This document shows positions 8,793 through 18,073 of a stretch of 64,000 nt of DNA, piece after piece. The notes under the pieces were generated by a model. That model worked only from the letters and a program-made list of their open reading frames with translations. It did not search any database and was not told the DNA's origin. Made by a program: the position numbers and the translations under genes. The stretch's first letter is position 1, and each line of letters opens with the position of its first letter. Origin of the DNA: Alphaproteobacteria bacterium (lineage in GTDB: Bacteria > Pseudomonadota > Alphaproteobacteria > Sphingomonadales > JAKSBY01). The stretch is from the NCBI GenBank assembly GCA_021774625.1, contig JAJFIV010000027.1:274566-338565 (forward strand). Direction: 5' to 3'.

Positions 8793-9215
8793 CTATTGCT
8801 CAGCGGTTTCCGCTTTGGCCGGCTTTTTATCGGCTTTCTTTGCCTTGCCCTTATTGAAATCCCGGCGTTCGGCGATCCGGGCCGATTTACCGGTGCGGCC
8901 GCGCAGGTAATACAGCTTGGCGCGGCGGACCTTACCCCGACGCAGCACTTCGATACTGTCCACCGTTGGCGCATAAAGCGGGAACACGCGCTCCACACCT
9001 TCGCCGTAAGATATTTTCCGCACCGTAAAAGCTGAATTCAGCCCTCTGTTCGTGCGCGCGATGCACATGCCTTCATAGGCCTGAATGCGTTCGCGGCTGC
9101 CTTCCACCACTTTCACATTCACCTTCAGCGTATCGCCCGGCGCAAAGTCGGGGATTTTTTTATCCGCGGTGAGTTTTTCAATCTGTTGTTCTTCTAAATT
9201 CTGGATAATGCTCAT
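8793..9215 (-). CDS. rplS: 50S ribosomal protein L19
   Basis: L19 (140 residues from the chosen start) sits at the 30S-50S interface. I start it at [15 protein letters not shown]; an upstream start would add 16 residues of unrelated sequence. Core motifs are [51 protein letters not shown] and [19 protein letters not shown]. After residue 115 a lysine/alanine-rich tail ([17 protein letters not shown]) extends it by about 20 residues beyond the E. coli form, as is common in alphaproteobacteria. It is the last ribosomal gene of the rpsP-rimM-trmD-rplS operon, 14 bases after trmD. Confidence 0.96.
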   Translation of the reverse strand: MSIIQNLEEQQIEKLTADKKIPDFAPGDTLKVNVKVVEGSRERIQAYEGMCIARTNRGLNSAFTVRKISYGEGVERVFPLYAPTVDSIEVLRRGKVRRAKLYYLRGRTGKSARIAERRDFNKGKAKKADKKPAKAETAEQ

Positions 9216-9229
9216 GGCTGTTTTCCTTA

Positions 9230-9937
9230 TCAATCCTTCCCGGCGCGGGAATAATGTTCCCAAAGGTCTGGCCGCCGCGCTTTTGTTGTCTCTTCGGCTT
9301 TGGCCCGCCGCCAGTCTTCAATCCGCTGATGGTGTCCCGATAACAGCACCTCCGGTATCGCCCGCCCTTCCCAAACCGCCGGCTTGGTATAATGGGGGTA
9401 TTCCAAAAGGCCCTGCTCGAAACTTTCTTCCGTCAATCCGTCCGGCTTGCCCATCACACCGGGCAAAAGGCGGACAATTGCATCCAATACGGCCAGAGCC
9501 GCAACTTCACCGCCGGAGAGCACATAATCCCCTATGCTCCATTCGTCAATCCCGCGCGTGTCCAAAATGCGCTGATCGACCCCTTCATAGCGGCCGCAGA
9601 GTAAAATCAGGCCCGGCTGCAGGGACATCTCCCGCGCCATATCCTGATCGAATTTCCGGCCTCTGGGCGATAAATACACCACCCTGCGGCCACCGGGCTC
9701 CCCGGCCAATGCCTCATCGACGGCAGCGGCCAAGACATCCGGCCGCATGACCATGCCCGGCCCGCCGCCGGCGGGTGTGGCGTCAACCGTGCGGTGCTTA
9801 TCGCGCGCGAAGTCCCGGATGTCCAGGCATTCCAGCGCCCAGAGGCCCTTTTCCAGCGCTTTTCCGGCAACGGAATGCGCCAAAGGGCCCGGAAACATCT
9901 CCGGAAATAATGTCAGCACATCCGCCCGCCAGGTCAT
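9230..9937 (-). CDS. trmD: tRNA (guanine37-N1)-methyltransferase
   Basis: TrmD (235 residues) is a knotted SPOUT methyltransferase that makes m1G37 in tRNAs with G at position 36, preventing +1 frameshifts. Motifs: [50 protein letters not shown] (knot entry) and [20 protein letters not shown] (SAM loop). Length is slightly below the E. coli protein. It lies 9 bases after rimM and 14 before rplS in the standard order, so it is cotranscribed. Confidence 0.97.
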   Translation of the reverse strand: MTWRADVLTLFPEMFPGPLAHSVAGKALEKGLWALECLDIRDFARDKHRTVDATPAGGGPGMVMRPDVLAAAVDEALAGEPGGRRVVYLSPRGRKFDQDMAREMSLQPGLILLCGRYEGVDQRILDTRGIDEWSIGDYVLSGGEVAALAVLDAIVRLLPGVMGKPDGLTEESFEQGLLEYPHYTKPAVWEGRAIPEVLLSGHHQRIEDWRRAKAEETTKARRPDLWEHYSRAGKD

Positions 9938-9946
9938 GGCCTCGTT

Positions 9947-10510
9947 TCATCCTTTTTTCTCGCCGGTTTCAATCTGATTCGAAGCCCAGTCTTCAATCAG
10001 CACCGTCACAAACCCCCGATCGGGATCAATCTCCGGCACCAACGCTCTGGTGAAGGGAACCAGAATGTCGCGGCCCATGTCCTTCACCGGTTCCTCCAGC
10101 GCGAGCTCCAGCAATTCGCCGGCGCCGAAATTTTCGACCGCCTTCACCGTTCCCCGTTCCTGGCCCTGATCATCCAGCACCTTCAGGCCGATCAGATCAT
10201 GGTGGTAAAATTCCTCTTCCGACGGTTTCGGCAGGTCGCGCCGCATCACGTAAAGCTTCAGGCCTTTAAGGCCCTCCGCTGCGTTCCGGTCCGCTATCCC
10301 GTCAACAGCGGCGATAAAACCGCCCTTATCCGGCCGGATCAGGGAGAGTTTTAGACCGCCGCCGTCTTTATCCCCTCTGATCAAAGAATAATCCGCAATC
10401 GCTTTCGGGTCATGGGTAAAACTTTTGACGCGGATCGCCCCTTTGATGCCGTGGGCCGCGCCAATAACACCAACCAGGACGCGGTCCTTATCCGGTACAG
10501 GCCGGACCAT
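9947..10510 (-). CDS. rimM: Ribosome maturation factor RimM
   Basis: RimM (187 residues) helps assemble the 30S head with ribosomal protein S19. The N-terminal RimM barrel begins VLVGVIGAAHGIKGAIRVKS. The C-terminal PRC-barrel contains EFYHHDLIGLKVLDDQGQER and ILVPFTRALVPEIDPD. It lies 6 bases after rpsP and 9 before trmD in the conserved operon. Nothing about it is unusual. Confidence 0.95.
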   Translation of the reverse strand: MVRPVPDKDRVLVGVIGAAHGIKGAIRVKSFTHDPKAIADYSLIRGDKDGGGLKLSLIRPDKGGFIAAVDGIADRNAAEGLKGLKLYVMRRDLPKPSEEEFYHHDLIGLKVLDDQGQERGTVKAVENFGAGELLELALEEPVKDMGRDILVPFTRALVPEIDPDRGFVTVLIEDWASNQIETGEKKG

Positions 10511-10516
10511 GGTCCA

Positions 10517-11071
10517 TTATTCCTCTTTCTTCTTCTCGTCTTCCGCCGGCGTTTCCTCCACCGGAGCCTGTTCGGTTGAGGCCTCTTCAGCCGGCGCCTC
10601 TTGCGCTTTGACTTCCTCTGCCGGGGTTTCTTCGGCAGGCGCTTCTTCCGCAGGAGCTGCCGCTTCCGCAGCCTTGGCTTCCTCGGCGGCTTCCGCTTTA
10701 GCCTTTTTGGCTACTTCCGCGGCTTCTTTCGCCGACTGTTCGGCCTGCTTCTTGGCCTCAATCCGCTCCAGGGTCTTTTTTGACGGCTTGCCCTTATTCG
10801 GGTTGTTTTTCGGCGCGCGTTTCATCAGGCCGGCATCATCCAAAAAACGGGACACCCGGTCCGACGGCCTTGCGCCATGGTCCAGCCAGTGTTTGGCCCG
10901 CTCCGCATCCAGTTTCACCCGCTCGCCGCTGTCTTTCGGCAGCAGGGGGTTATAAGTGCCCAGCTTTTCGATGAACCGGCCATCCCGCGGCGAACGGCTG
11001 TCCGCCACCACGATCCGGTAAAACGGGCGTTTTTTTGCGCCGCCCCGCGCCAGTCTGATTGCCAATGCCAT
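10517..11071 (-). CDS. rpsP: 30S ribosomal protein S16 with long acidic tail
   Basis: The first 80 or so residues are a normal S16 ([20 protein letters not shown], then [13 protein letters not shown]). The protein is 184 residues, about twice the usual length. The remaining 100 residues begin with a basic [20 protein letters not shown] segment. A helix-prone Ala/Lys/Glu stretch follows, then many near-repeats of PAEE and PVEE ending in EKKKEE. Alphaproteobacterial S16 often has some extension, but this one is long and acidic at the end. It is the first gene of the rimM-trmD-rplS operon and follows ffh by 46 bases. Confidence 0.95.
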   Translation of the reverse strand: MALAIRLARGGAKKRPFYRIVVADSRSPRDGRFIEKLGTYNPLLPKDSGERVKLDAERAKHWLDHGARPSDRVSRFLDDAGLMKRAPKNNPNKGKPSKKTLERIEAKKQAEQSAKEAAEVAKKAKAEAAEEAKAAEAAAPAEEAPAEETPAEEVKAQEAPAEEASTEQAPVEETPAEDEKKKEE

Positions 11072-11117
11072 TTTAAGCCTTCCTTTCTAAATCACGTTTA
11101 TCTGTTGGTCTGCCCGC

Positions 11118-12488
11118 TCAACCTTTGGGCAGTAATTGATCCATGCCGGGCGGCATTGCGCCGGGGCCCGGCATCATGCCTTTTTTTCCCATTTTCTTCA
11201 TGCGCTTCATCATCATCGCCATATCGCGGTGCATTTTCAGAAGCTTGTTTACATCCTGTACGGTGGTTCCGGAACCCGCCGCGATGCGCCGTTTGCGTGA
11301 CGCATTCATGATTTTCACATGCCGGCGTTCCTTGGGCGTCATGGAATTGATGATCGCTTCCTGCCGTTTGAAAACCGAATCGTCAATGGCGGCGCCCTTC
11401 ATCTGTTTCTGTATTTTGCCAATGCCCGGCAGCATACCCAGAATGCTCTGCATGCCTCCCAGCTTCTTCATCTGGCGCAGTTGCGAGCGGAGGTCTTCAA
11501 GATCGAAGGTGCCCTTCGCCATTTTTCTGGCGAGCTTTTCGGCCTCTTCCTCCTCGATGGTTTCGGCGGCCTTTTCCACCAGACTGACCACATCGCCCAT
11601 CCCAAGGATGCGCGAGGCAATCCGGCTCGGGTGAAATTCCTCAAGCGCGTCCAGCTTTTCACCGGTGCCGATGAGCTTAATGGGTTTGCCGGTGACCGCC
11701 CGCATGGAAAGGGCGGCGCCGCCGCGGCCATCGCCATCCATTCGGGTCAGGACGGAACCGGTGATGCCGACCTGGTCGTTAAACTGTTTCGCCACATTGA
11801 CCGCATCCTGACCGGTCAGCGAATCGGCGACCAGCAGGGTTTCAAACGGTATCACCAGATCGCGGACCGTTACCAGTTCCGCCATCAGACTCTGGTCCAC
11901 ATGCATGCGGCCCGCGGTATCGAGGAACACCACGTCAAAGCCCTGCAGGCGGGCGGATTCCAGAGCGCGTCTGGCGATCGCCTGCGGCATCTGGCCCGGC
12001 ACGATCGGCAGGGTCGGCACGCCAATCTGTTCGCCAAGGATTTTCAGCTGTTCCTGAGCGGCCGGACGGCGTACATCAAGGGACGCCATCAGCACCCGTT
12101 TCTTTTCTTTTTCCTTGAGCCTTTTTGCGATCTTGGCGGTGGTCGTGGTTTTGCCGGAGCCCTGCAAGCCAACCATCAGTACAGCAACCGGCGGTGATCC
12201 GGCCAAGTCAAGCCCCTGTGCCTCACCGCCCAGCATGTCCGTCAGCGCATCATTGACGATTTTAACGACCTGCTGGCCGGGGGTGACGCTTTTCAGCACT
12301 TCCTGGCCGATCGCCCGGCTTTTCACCTGTTCGATAAAATCCTTTACGACCGGCAGCGCCACATCGGCTTCCAAAAGCGCCACCCGCACTTCGCGAAGCG
12401 CGACAGTGACGTCGCTTTCAGACAAGGCGCCGCGCCCTTTCAGGCGGTCAAAAATTCCGCCAAGCCGCTCTGTTAAGCTATCGAACAT
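11118..12488 (-). CDS. ffh: Signal recognition particle GTPase Ffh
   Basis: Ffh (456 residues) binds 4.5S RNA and signal sequences and docks with FtsY to deliver nascent membrane proteins. I use ATG 12488 (MFDSLTERLGGIFDRLKGRG). Starting further upstream would add 49 residues unlike the family. The N domain is followed by the G domain with VGLQGSGKTTTTAKIAKRL, DVRRPAAQEQLKIL, DTAGRMHVD and TRMDGDGRGGAALS. The methionine-rich M domain ends in MHRDMAMMMKRMKKMGKK. Its partner ftsY lies about 4 kb away on the other strand. rpsP follows closely on the same strand. Confidence 0.97.
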   Translation of the reverse strand: MFDSLTERLGGIFDRLKGRGALSESDVTVALREVRVALLEADVALPVVKDFIEQVKSRAIGQEVLKSVTPGQQVVKIVNDALTDMLGGEAQGLDLAGSPPVAVLMVGLQGSGKTTTTAKIAKRLKEKEKKRVLMASLDVRRPAAQEQLKILGEQIGVPTLPIVPGQMPQAIARRALESARLQGFDVVFLDTAGRMHVDQSLMAELVTVRDLVIPFETLLVADSLTGQDAVNVAKQFNDQVGITGSVLTRMDGDGRGGAALSMRAVTGKPIKLIGTGEKLDALEEFHPSRIASRILGMGDVVSLVEKAAETIEEEEAEKLARKMAKGTFDLEDLRSQLRQMKKLGGMQSILGMLPGIGKIQKQMKGAAIDDSVFKRQEAIINSMTPKERRHVKIMNASRKRRIAAGSGTTVQDVNKLLKMHRDMAMMMKRMKKMGKKGMMPGPGAMPPGMDQLLPKG

Positions 12489-12799
12489 CCGAATTCCATT
12501 TTCTGCACAAGGGGCCAAACACAAAAGCACCAGTGGGCGAACTCTCGCTGACTGGTGGGCACCCGCGGGCGCAAATATGTTTCTCTTCCTGTGGAAAAGC
12601 GGGCGGACCTTAGTCTTATGGCCGGACCATGTCAAGAATTGATCCGGCGCGCCATTACCGCTAGTTTATTACTGTCCAAATGACGGGCATCACCGGCCCG
12701 CTCCCCCGGCCCAACCACCCGCCTGTATACCATTGGGGGTGGTTGGGCCGGGGGAGCGGGCCGGTGATGCCGCCTTCCGGGCAAAAAAGGGAGAGATGA
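12489..12799. other. Intergenic region between ffh and the DASS gene
   Basis: This 311-base divergent region must hold the ffh promoter (minus strand) and the DASS transporter promoter (plus strand). No protein-coding potential stands out. Its main content is the long palindrome at 12686-12771. After it, CCGGGCAAAAAAGGGAGAGATGA supplies the Shine-Dalgarno (GGGAGA) for the transporter. Small frames that read through the palindrome on both strands are products of its symmetry. Confidence 0.6.
12686..12771. repeat. Perfect 35-bp inverted repeat (long hairpin)
   Basis: The arms 12686-12720 and 12737-12771 are exact reverse complements over 35 bases, separated by a 16-base spacer (12721-12736). 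The arms are very GC-rich (CGGCCCGCTCCCCCGGCCC in the left arm). It lies 29 bases before the start codon of the DASS transporter, so it would form a strong hairpin in that mRNA leader if transcribed from further upstream. No U-tract follows either arm, so it is not a textbook terminator. Confidence 0.92.
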
Positions 12800-14266
12800 G
12801 TGACCAACGCGCTGCCAGATATCGAATCGCGTCAACGCTATCAGAATATCGGTTTTGCGCTGGGCCCGGCTATAGCATTGCTTCTGTTTTTTCTGCCGCC
12901 GCCGGAGGGGCTCGCCATCGAAGGCTGGCGCACGGCCGCGGTCGGTGCCTGGCTCGCCATCTGGTGGGCGACGGAGGCGATACCGCTGCCTGTAACATCA
13001 TTGTTGCCGCTGGTGCTTTTCCCGCTTCTCAGCATCACGGACTTTCGCGGAGCCGCCACACCCTATGCGAACCCGGTCAATTTCCTGCTTCTGGGCGGCT
13101 TTATTATTGCCAAAAGCCTGGAGCGCTGGAGCCTGCATCGCCGCATTGCGCTGAATGTTCTGGCCCGGGTCGGCAATCACCCGCAGGCTATCATCGGAGG
13201 CTTTATGGGAGTGACGGCGCTGCTCAGCATGTGGATTTCCAACACGGCGTCAACCCTGATGATGCTGCCCATTGCCATTTCCGTTGCGGCGGTTGTCGCG
13301 CCGGAAAATGACAAAAACCCGTTGGTGCGGAATTTTACTGTGGTGCTGGTTTTGGGCATCGCCTATGCGGCAAGCATCGGCGGGCTCGGCACGCCCATCG
13401 GCACGGCGCCCAATGCGCTGGTCGTCGGATATATGAAACAGACCTTTGATCTCGAAATCAGCTTTCCGCAATGGATGATGTTCGGCGTACCGGCGGTGCT
13501 GCTGTTTGTTCCCATCGCCTGGTTTGTGCTTACCAAGCTGACTTACCGGTTTGCGCTGTCGGAAGGCGGGGATGCCATGGCAACGGTCCGGGCCGCCCTG
13601 GCGGAAATGGGCAAGATCACCAAACCGGAACAGCGTACTGCAATGCTGTTTGCTGTTGTGGCGCTGCTCTGGATGCTGCGGCTGCCGCTCAATGGCATTC
13701 CGGGCCTTGCAGGCATCACCGACGCCGGCATCGCCATTTTCGGGGCGATGGCGCTGTTTGTCATTCCTTCCGGAAACAAGGATGGGACATTTTTATTATC
13801 CTGGGAGTGGGCCAATAAAATTCCCTGGGGTATGCTGCTGTTATTCGGCGGCGGGCTCAGTTTTGCGGCCGCGGTTTCCTCCTCCGGCCTTTCTATCTGG
13901 CTCGGCGAAAGCCTGCAGGCGCTCACCAGCCTGCATCTGATCGTGTTGATGGGGGCCATTGTTGCATTGATTGTTTTTCTGACGGAACTGACCAGCAATA
14001 CCGGCACCACCGCGGCGATGCTGCCGGTCCTCGGCGCCATTGCCGGCATTGCCGAGGCCAACCCGATGTTCCTGATCGGCCCGGCGACGCTGGCGGCGAG
14101 CTGCGCCTTCATGCTGCCGGTGGCGACCGCCCCCAACGCTATTGTCTATGGCGATGGCCATGTCACCGTCCCCCAGATGGCCAAGGCCGGCTTCCGGCTC
14201 AATCTGGTGGCGATCCCGCTGCTGACAGCGCTCGCCTATCTGCTGGTGCCGCTGATTTTCGGCTAG
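12800..14266 (+). CDS. DASS (SLC13) family sodium/dicarboxylate symporter
   Basis: A 488-residue inner-membrane transporter of the divalent anion:sodium symporter family (CitT/SdcS/NaDC), which import C4-dicarboxylates, citrate or sulfate with Na+. Both SNT signatures that coordinate sodium and substrate are visible: MWISNTASTLMMLPI near residue 150 and ELTSNTGTTAAMLPVL near residue 400. About 11 helices are expected. The early segment WWATEAIPLPVTSLLPLVLF is typical. The start is GTG 12800 with GGGAGA before it; an overlapping ATG at 12796 is in another frame. Dicarboxylate uptake would suit the active sdh and KorAB metabolism, but the substrate is not proven. Confidence 0.92.
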   Translation: MTNALPDIESRQRYQNIGFALGPAIALLLFFLPPPEGLAIEGWRTAAVGAWLAIWWATEAIPLPVTSLLPLVLFPLLSITDFRGAATPYANPVNFLLLGGFIIAKSLERWSLHRRIALNVLARVGNHPQAIIGGFMGVTALLSMWISNTASTLMMLPIAISVAAVVAPENDKNPLVRNFTVVLVLGIAYAASIGGLGTPIGTAPNALVVGYMKQTFDLEISFPQWMMFGVPAVLLFVPIAWFVLTKLTYRFALSEGGDAMATVRAALAEMGKITKPEQRTAMLFAVVALLWMLRLPLNGIPGLAGITDAGIAIFGAMALFVIPSGNKDGTFLLSWEWANKIPWGMLLLFGGGLSFAAAVSSSGLSIWLGESLQALTSLHLIVLMGAIVALIVFLTELTSNTGTTAAMLPVLGAIAGIAEANPMFLIGPATLAASCAFMLPVATAPNAIVYGDGHVTVPQMAKAGFRLNLVAIPLLTALAYLLVPLIFG

Positions 14267-14310
14267 AATCCGTTGGACAGAGACCTCCCTCGCCCCATAT
14301 AAGGCGGCAC

Positions 14311-15150
14311 ATGAACTCCAAGATTGATCAGAACCGCCGGGCCTTTCTCAAGATGCATGGCCTGGGCAATGATTTCGCCATCTTTGATGGGCGAACGGTT
14401 CCGCTTGTCCTGACACCGGAGCAGGCGGCGGCGATTGCCGACCGGCATACCGGGATCGGCTGCGACCAGGTGATTGTCCTCCAACCATCCGATGATGCCG
14501 ATGTTTTTATGGAAATCTGGAACAATGATGGCAGCCGGGTGGAGGTCTGCGGCAATGCCAGCCGCTGTGTCGCATCCTTACTGGCGGATAGCGGCGAGGT
14601 AACAATTGCCACGGATGGCGGATTGCTTCACTGCAAGCCGCGGGGTGAGGCCGTTACCGTTGATATGGGCGCGCCCAAACTTGGCTGGCGGGATATTCCG
14701 CTGGCTGAGGAACAGGACACCCTGCATCTCGATTTCTCCCATGCCGGTCTTGCCGGTCCTGCCGCCGTCAATATGGGAAACCCCCATGTGATTTTCTTTG
14801 TGGCGGATGCCGATACTGTCGATCTCGCAAAAATCGGCCCGGAGATCGAAAGCCATCCGCTGTTTCCGGAACGGGTCAATGTGAGCGTCGCCGCTGTTTC
14901 CGGCGATCACATCCAGTTGCGCGTTTGGGAGCGAGGCGCTGGCCTCACCAAGGCCTGCGGCACGGCCGCTTGCGCGGCCCTTGTGGCAGCCAACCGGCGC
15001 GGCCTTGCGGGACGCCGTGCGCATATTCACCTGCCAGGCGGACCCTTGACCATCGAATGGAATGAGGCCGGCCATGTCCTGATGACGGGACCGGTTGCGG
15101 CCAGCTATGAAGGCGCTATTGATCTTGATGCGCTGGAGACCGTCCGATGA
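14311..15150 (+). CDS. dapF: Diaminopimelate epimerase
   Basis: DapF (279 residues) interconverts LL- and meso-diaminopimelate for peptidoglycan and lysine synthesis, without a cofactor. Both catalytic cysteines are present: EVCGNASRCVA and KACGTAACAALVA. Other motifs are KMHGLGNDFAIFD near the start, GCDQVIVLQ, NMGNPHVIFF and ERVNVSVAAV. It is 44 bases after the DASS gene and overlaps mtaB by four bases (ATGA), so dapF-mtaB-ftsY-yciB form a coupled operon. Confidence 0.97.
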   Translation: MNSKIDQNRRAFLKMHGLGNDFAIFDGRTVPLVLTPEQAAAIADRHTGIGCDQVIVLQPSDDADVFMEIWNNDGSRVEVCGNASRCVASLLADSGEVTIATDGGLLHCKPRGEAVTVDMGAPKLGWRDIPLAEEQDTLHLDFSHAGLAGPAAVNMGNPHVIFFVADADTVDLAKIGPEIESHPLFPERVNVSVAAVSGDHIQLRVWERGAGLTKACGTAACAALVAANRRGLAGRRAHIHLPGGPLTIEWNEAGHVLMTGPVAASYEGAIDLDALETVR

Positions 15151-16403
15151 GCGCTCCGGAAATTATCACCTTTGGCTGCCGGCTGAACGCCTATGAATCC
15201 GAGATCATGCGCCAACATGCGGTCACCGCCGGTCTGACCGACACCGTCATATTCAATACCTGCGCGGTGACGGCGGAAGCGGAACGCCAGGCCCGTCAGG
15301 CCATCCGCAAGGCCCGCCGCAGCCGGCCCGGGGCGCGGATTGTGGTCACCGGCTGCGCGGCCCAGATCAGCCCGGCGGCCTATGCGAAAATGCCAGAGGT
15401 AGACACGGTTATCGGCAATGATGAAAAATTAAGGGCGGCGAGCTATTTCGGCCTTGATGGCGGCGCGCGCATCGCCGTCAATGACATTATGCAGGTCCGG
15501 GAAACCGCCGGGCATCTGGTCGATGGTTTTGGCGACCGGGCGCGGGCCTTCGTGCAGGTGCAGAATGGCTGCGATCACCGCTGCACCTTTTGCATCATCC
15601 CCTTTGGCCGCGGACCGTCGCGCAGCGTGCCGGCGGGGGAAGTGGTGACGGAAATCCAAAAACTGGTCGATCAGGGCTACCGGGAAGTGGTGCTGACCGG
15701 GGTGGATATGACCTCCTACGGTCCGGACCTGCCGGGTGCGCCGACCCTGGGTCATCTGGTGGAACGAATTCTTAGACTTGTGCCGGATCTGCTGCGGCTC
15801 CGTCTGTCCTCCGTCGATTCCATCGAAGTGGATGACCGGCTGTTCGAGCTGATTGCCGGGGAAGCGAGGCTGATGCCGCATCTGCATCTCAGCCTGCAGG
15901 CGGGTGACGATATGATCCTGAAGCGCATGAAGCGGCGGCATTCCCGGCAGGATGCGATTGACCTTTGCACCCGCATCCGCGAGGCGCGGCCCAAGATGGT
16001 TTTTGGCGCCGATCTGATTGCCGGCTTTCCGACCGAGACGGAAATCATGTTTGAAAATACGCTGCGGCTGGTCGAGGAATGCGGCCTGACCTATCTGCAT
16101 GTCTTTCCCTATTCGGCGCGCAAAGGCACGCCCGCCGCGCGCATGCCGCAACTGCCGAAAGCGGTGCGGAAAGAACGGGCAGCCATTCTGCGCGCGGCAG
16201 GTGAAACCGCTATGGCAAGGCTCTTTGACCGGCTTGACGGCCAGACGCGCACAGTCCTTGCGGAAAGGACGGAGAACGGGGTCAACACAGGCCATACGGA
16301 AGAATTTGCGCCGGTTTCCATTGCCGCCACTCTTCCCGCTGGCCGCCTGCAAAAGGTGACGCTGACCCATCAGGACAATCAATTAACCGGTACGTGCGTA
16401 TGA
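15147..16403 (+). CDS. mtaB: tRNA (t6A37) methylthiotransferase MtaB
   Basis: MtaB (418 residues) is a radical SAM enzyme that converts t6A37 to ms2t6A37 in ANN-decoding tRNAs. The UPF0004 domain carries three [4Fe-4S] cysteines: FGCRLNAYESE, FNTCAVTAEAE and VTGCAAQ. The radical SAM cluster is CDHRCTFCIIPFGRG, then SVPAGEVVTEI. The MtaB type rather than MiaB is indicated by the short N-terminus and the neighbours dapF and ftsY. The C-terminal part forms a short TRAM-like domain. It overlaps both dapF and ftsY by four bases. Confidence 0.93.
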   Translation: MSAPEIITFGCRLNAYESEIMRQHAVTAGLTDTVIFNTCAVTAEAERQARQAIRKARRSRPGARIVVTGCAAQISPAAYAKMPEVDTVIGNDEKLRAASYFGLDGGARIAVNDIMQVRETAGHLVDGFGDRARAFVQVQNGCDHRCTFCIIPFGRGPSRSVPAGEVVTEIQKLVDQGYREVVLTGVDMTSYGPDLPGAPTLGHLVERILRLVPDLLRLRLSSVDSIEVDDRLFELIAGEARLMPHLHLSLQAGDDMILKRMKRRHSRQDAIDLCTRIREARPKMVFGADLIAGFPTETEIMFENTLRLVEECGLTYLHVFPYSARKGTPAARMPQLPKAVRKERAAILRAAGETAMARLFDRLDGQTRTVLAERTENGVNTGHTEEFAPVSIAATLPAGRLQKVTLTHQDNQLTGTCV

Positions 16404-17338
16404 CCGAAGAGAAGAAAAAAAACTGGTTCCAGCGCCTGAAATCCGGCCTGTCCAAAAGCTCGGAAAGCCTGACGTCGGGAATCACCGGCATCTTTACCAG
16501 GCGCAAGCTGGATGATGAGACGCTGGAGGAACTGGAAGACCTGTTGATCACAACCGATCTTGGCGTTGCGGCGGCGGCGCGGATCTGTCTGGCGCTGGCC
16601 AAAGACCGTTATGACAAGGAAATTTCCGGCGAGGAAGTGCGCCGGGTTCTGGCGGGCGAGATTGAGGCCATCCTCACGCCCGTTGCAAAGCCGCTGGATA
16701 TCAGCGGCGGCGCTCACCCCCATGTGATCCTGATGGTCGGCGTCAACGGTTCCGGCAAAACCACGACCATCGGCAAACTGGCGCAGAAATTCAAGGCGCA
16801 GGGCAAATCGGTGATGATGGCGGCGGGCGATACCTTCCGCGCTGCCGCCATCGAACAGTTGCAGGCCTGGGGCGAGCGGGCCGGGGTGCCGGTTGTCTCC
16901 ACGGCCATCGGCGGCGATGCCGCTGCGCTGGCCTATGAAGCCATGGATAAGGCGAAGGCGGCGGGCGTGGATGTCCTGCTGATCGACACTGCGGGCCGCC
17001 TGCAGAATAAGACCGAACTGATGGAGGAGCTGGCCAAGGTCGTGCGCATCATCGGAAAAAAAGATGAAAATGCGCCCCATGACGTGGTGCTGGTGCTGGA
17101 TGCGACCACGGGCCAGAATGCGCTCTCACAGGTGGCGATTTTCCAGAAAGCCGTCAATGTGACCGGCCTGGTGATGACAAAACTGGATGGCTCCGCCCGC
17201 GGCGGTGTTCTGGTGGCGGCGGCGGAAAAATTCGGCCTGCCGGTCCACGCCATCGGCGTTGGCGAAACCATTGACGATCTGCAGCCCTTCGATCCGGCGA
17301 TGTTTGCAAAAACCCTGGTGGCGATCAATGAGGAATAA
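16400..17338 (+). CDS. ftsY: Signal recognition particle receptor FtsY
   Basis: FtsY (312 residues) docks the SRP-ribosome complex at the membrane. The start is ATG 16400, overlapping the mtaB stop as ATGA. A GTG two codons upstream is possible. The acidic A domain is nearly absent and is replaced by a short lysine-rich TEEKKKNWFQRLKSGLSK, as in many alphaproteobacteria. The NG domain has VGVNGSGKTTTIGKLAQK, DTFRAAAIEQLQAWGER, DTAGRLQNKTEL and TKLDGSARGGVLVAAAE. Confidence 0.97.
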   Translation: MTEEKKKNWFQRLKSGLSKSSESLTSGITGIFTRRKLDDETLEELEDLLITTDLGVAAAARICLALAKDRYDKEISGEEVRRVLAGEIEAILTPVAKPLDISGGAHPHVILMVGVNGSGKTTTIGKLAQKFKAQGKSVMMAAGDTFRAAAIEQLQAWGERAGVPVVSTAIGGDAAALAYEAMDKAKAAGVDVLLIDTAGRLQNKTELMEELAKVVRIIGKKDENAPHDVVLVLDATTGQNALSQVAIFQKAVNVTGLVMTKLDGSARGGVLVAAAEKFGLPVHAIGVGETIDDLQPFDPAMFAKTLVAINEE

Positions 17339-17339
17339 A

Positions 17340-17942
17340 ATGACTGACAGCGGAGAAGAAAAAACCAACAAACAATCCGGACCTGCGGCCCCGAGCTGGC
17401 GCAAACTGGCCATCGAACTTGGTCCGCTGCTGGTATTTTTTGCAGCCTATTATATGTGGGATATCTTTGTCGCGACCAGCGTTTTTATGGTGGCGACTGC
17501 GGTCTCCATGATCGCCTCCTGGATATTGACCCGTCATATCCCGCCCATGCTGTGGGTGTCGGGCGTGGTGGTCGCGGTGATGGGGGGACTGACCATTTAT
17601 TTGCAGGACGAGACTTTTCTCAAGCTGAAGCCGACCATTGTTTATATGATTTTTGCGACAATTTTGGGCTTCGGGCTGATGCGGGGGCGGTCCTATCTGA
17701 AATTGCTGCTGGAGGCCGCTTTTCCGCCCTTGGAGGATCGGGGCTGGATGATCATGACCCGTAACTGGGCCCTGTTTTTTGTTGCAATGGCGGTGTTGAA
17801 CGAAGCGGTCTGGCGCAATTTTTCCACCGATTTCTGGGTGAATTTCAAGGTCTTTGGCGCCATCCCCATCACCATGGTCTTCGCCATCAGCCAGACCCCG
17901 GTGATCCAGAAATATATGATTGAAGAATCGGAAAAAAATTAA
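17340..17942 (+). CDS. yciB: Inner-membrane septation protein YciB
   Basis: YciB (IspZ, septation protein A; 200 residues) is a five-helix inner-membrane protein affecting cell-envelope synthesis and division. The family pattern is LGPLLVFFAAYYMWDIFVAT in helix 1, ending with FKVFGAIPITMVFAISQTPV near the C-terminus. WNLFF-like NWALFFVAMAVLNEAVWRNF is the conserved central motif. The start ATG 17340 follows the ftsY stop by one base. It is the last gene of the dapF operon; the sequence turns AT-rich right after it. Confidence 0.94.
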   Translation: MTDSGEEKTNKQSGPAAPSWRKLAIELGPLLVFFAAYYMWDIFVATSVFMVATAVSMIASWILTRHIPPMLWVSGVVVAVMGGLTIYLQDETFLKLKPTIVYMIFATILGFGLMRGRSYLKLLLEAAFPPLEDRGWMIMTRNWALFFVAMAVLNEAVWRNFSTDFWVNFKVFGAIPITMVFAISQTPVIQKYMIEESEKN

Positions 17943-18073
17943 ATTTCTTGACCAGAACATAAAGAGAACGTAGAAATCGGTATTATTATAGAATAGACTA
18001 TGATTTGAAGGTATGTTTGTGCCAAACTAGTTTTTTTGTATGGACAAAACTAAAACAGGGTTGGGGAGATTCT

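Noticed and set aside
12632-12835. Two small frames that read through the palindrome on opposite strands
   Set aside because: They share VVGPGERAGDA because the arms are reverse complements, so they are symmetry products, not genes.
15429-16382. Minus-strand open frame of about 317 codons across mtaB
   Set aside because: It runs antisense to a gene with intact radical SAM motifs and has no recognisable domain.
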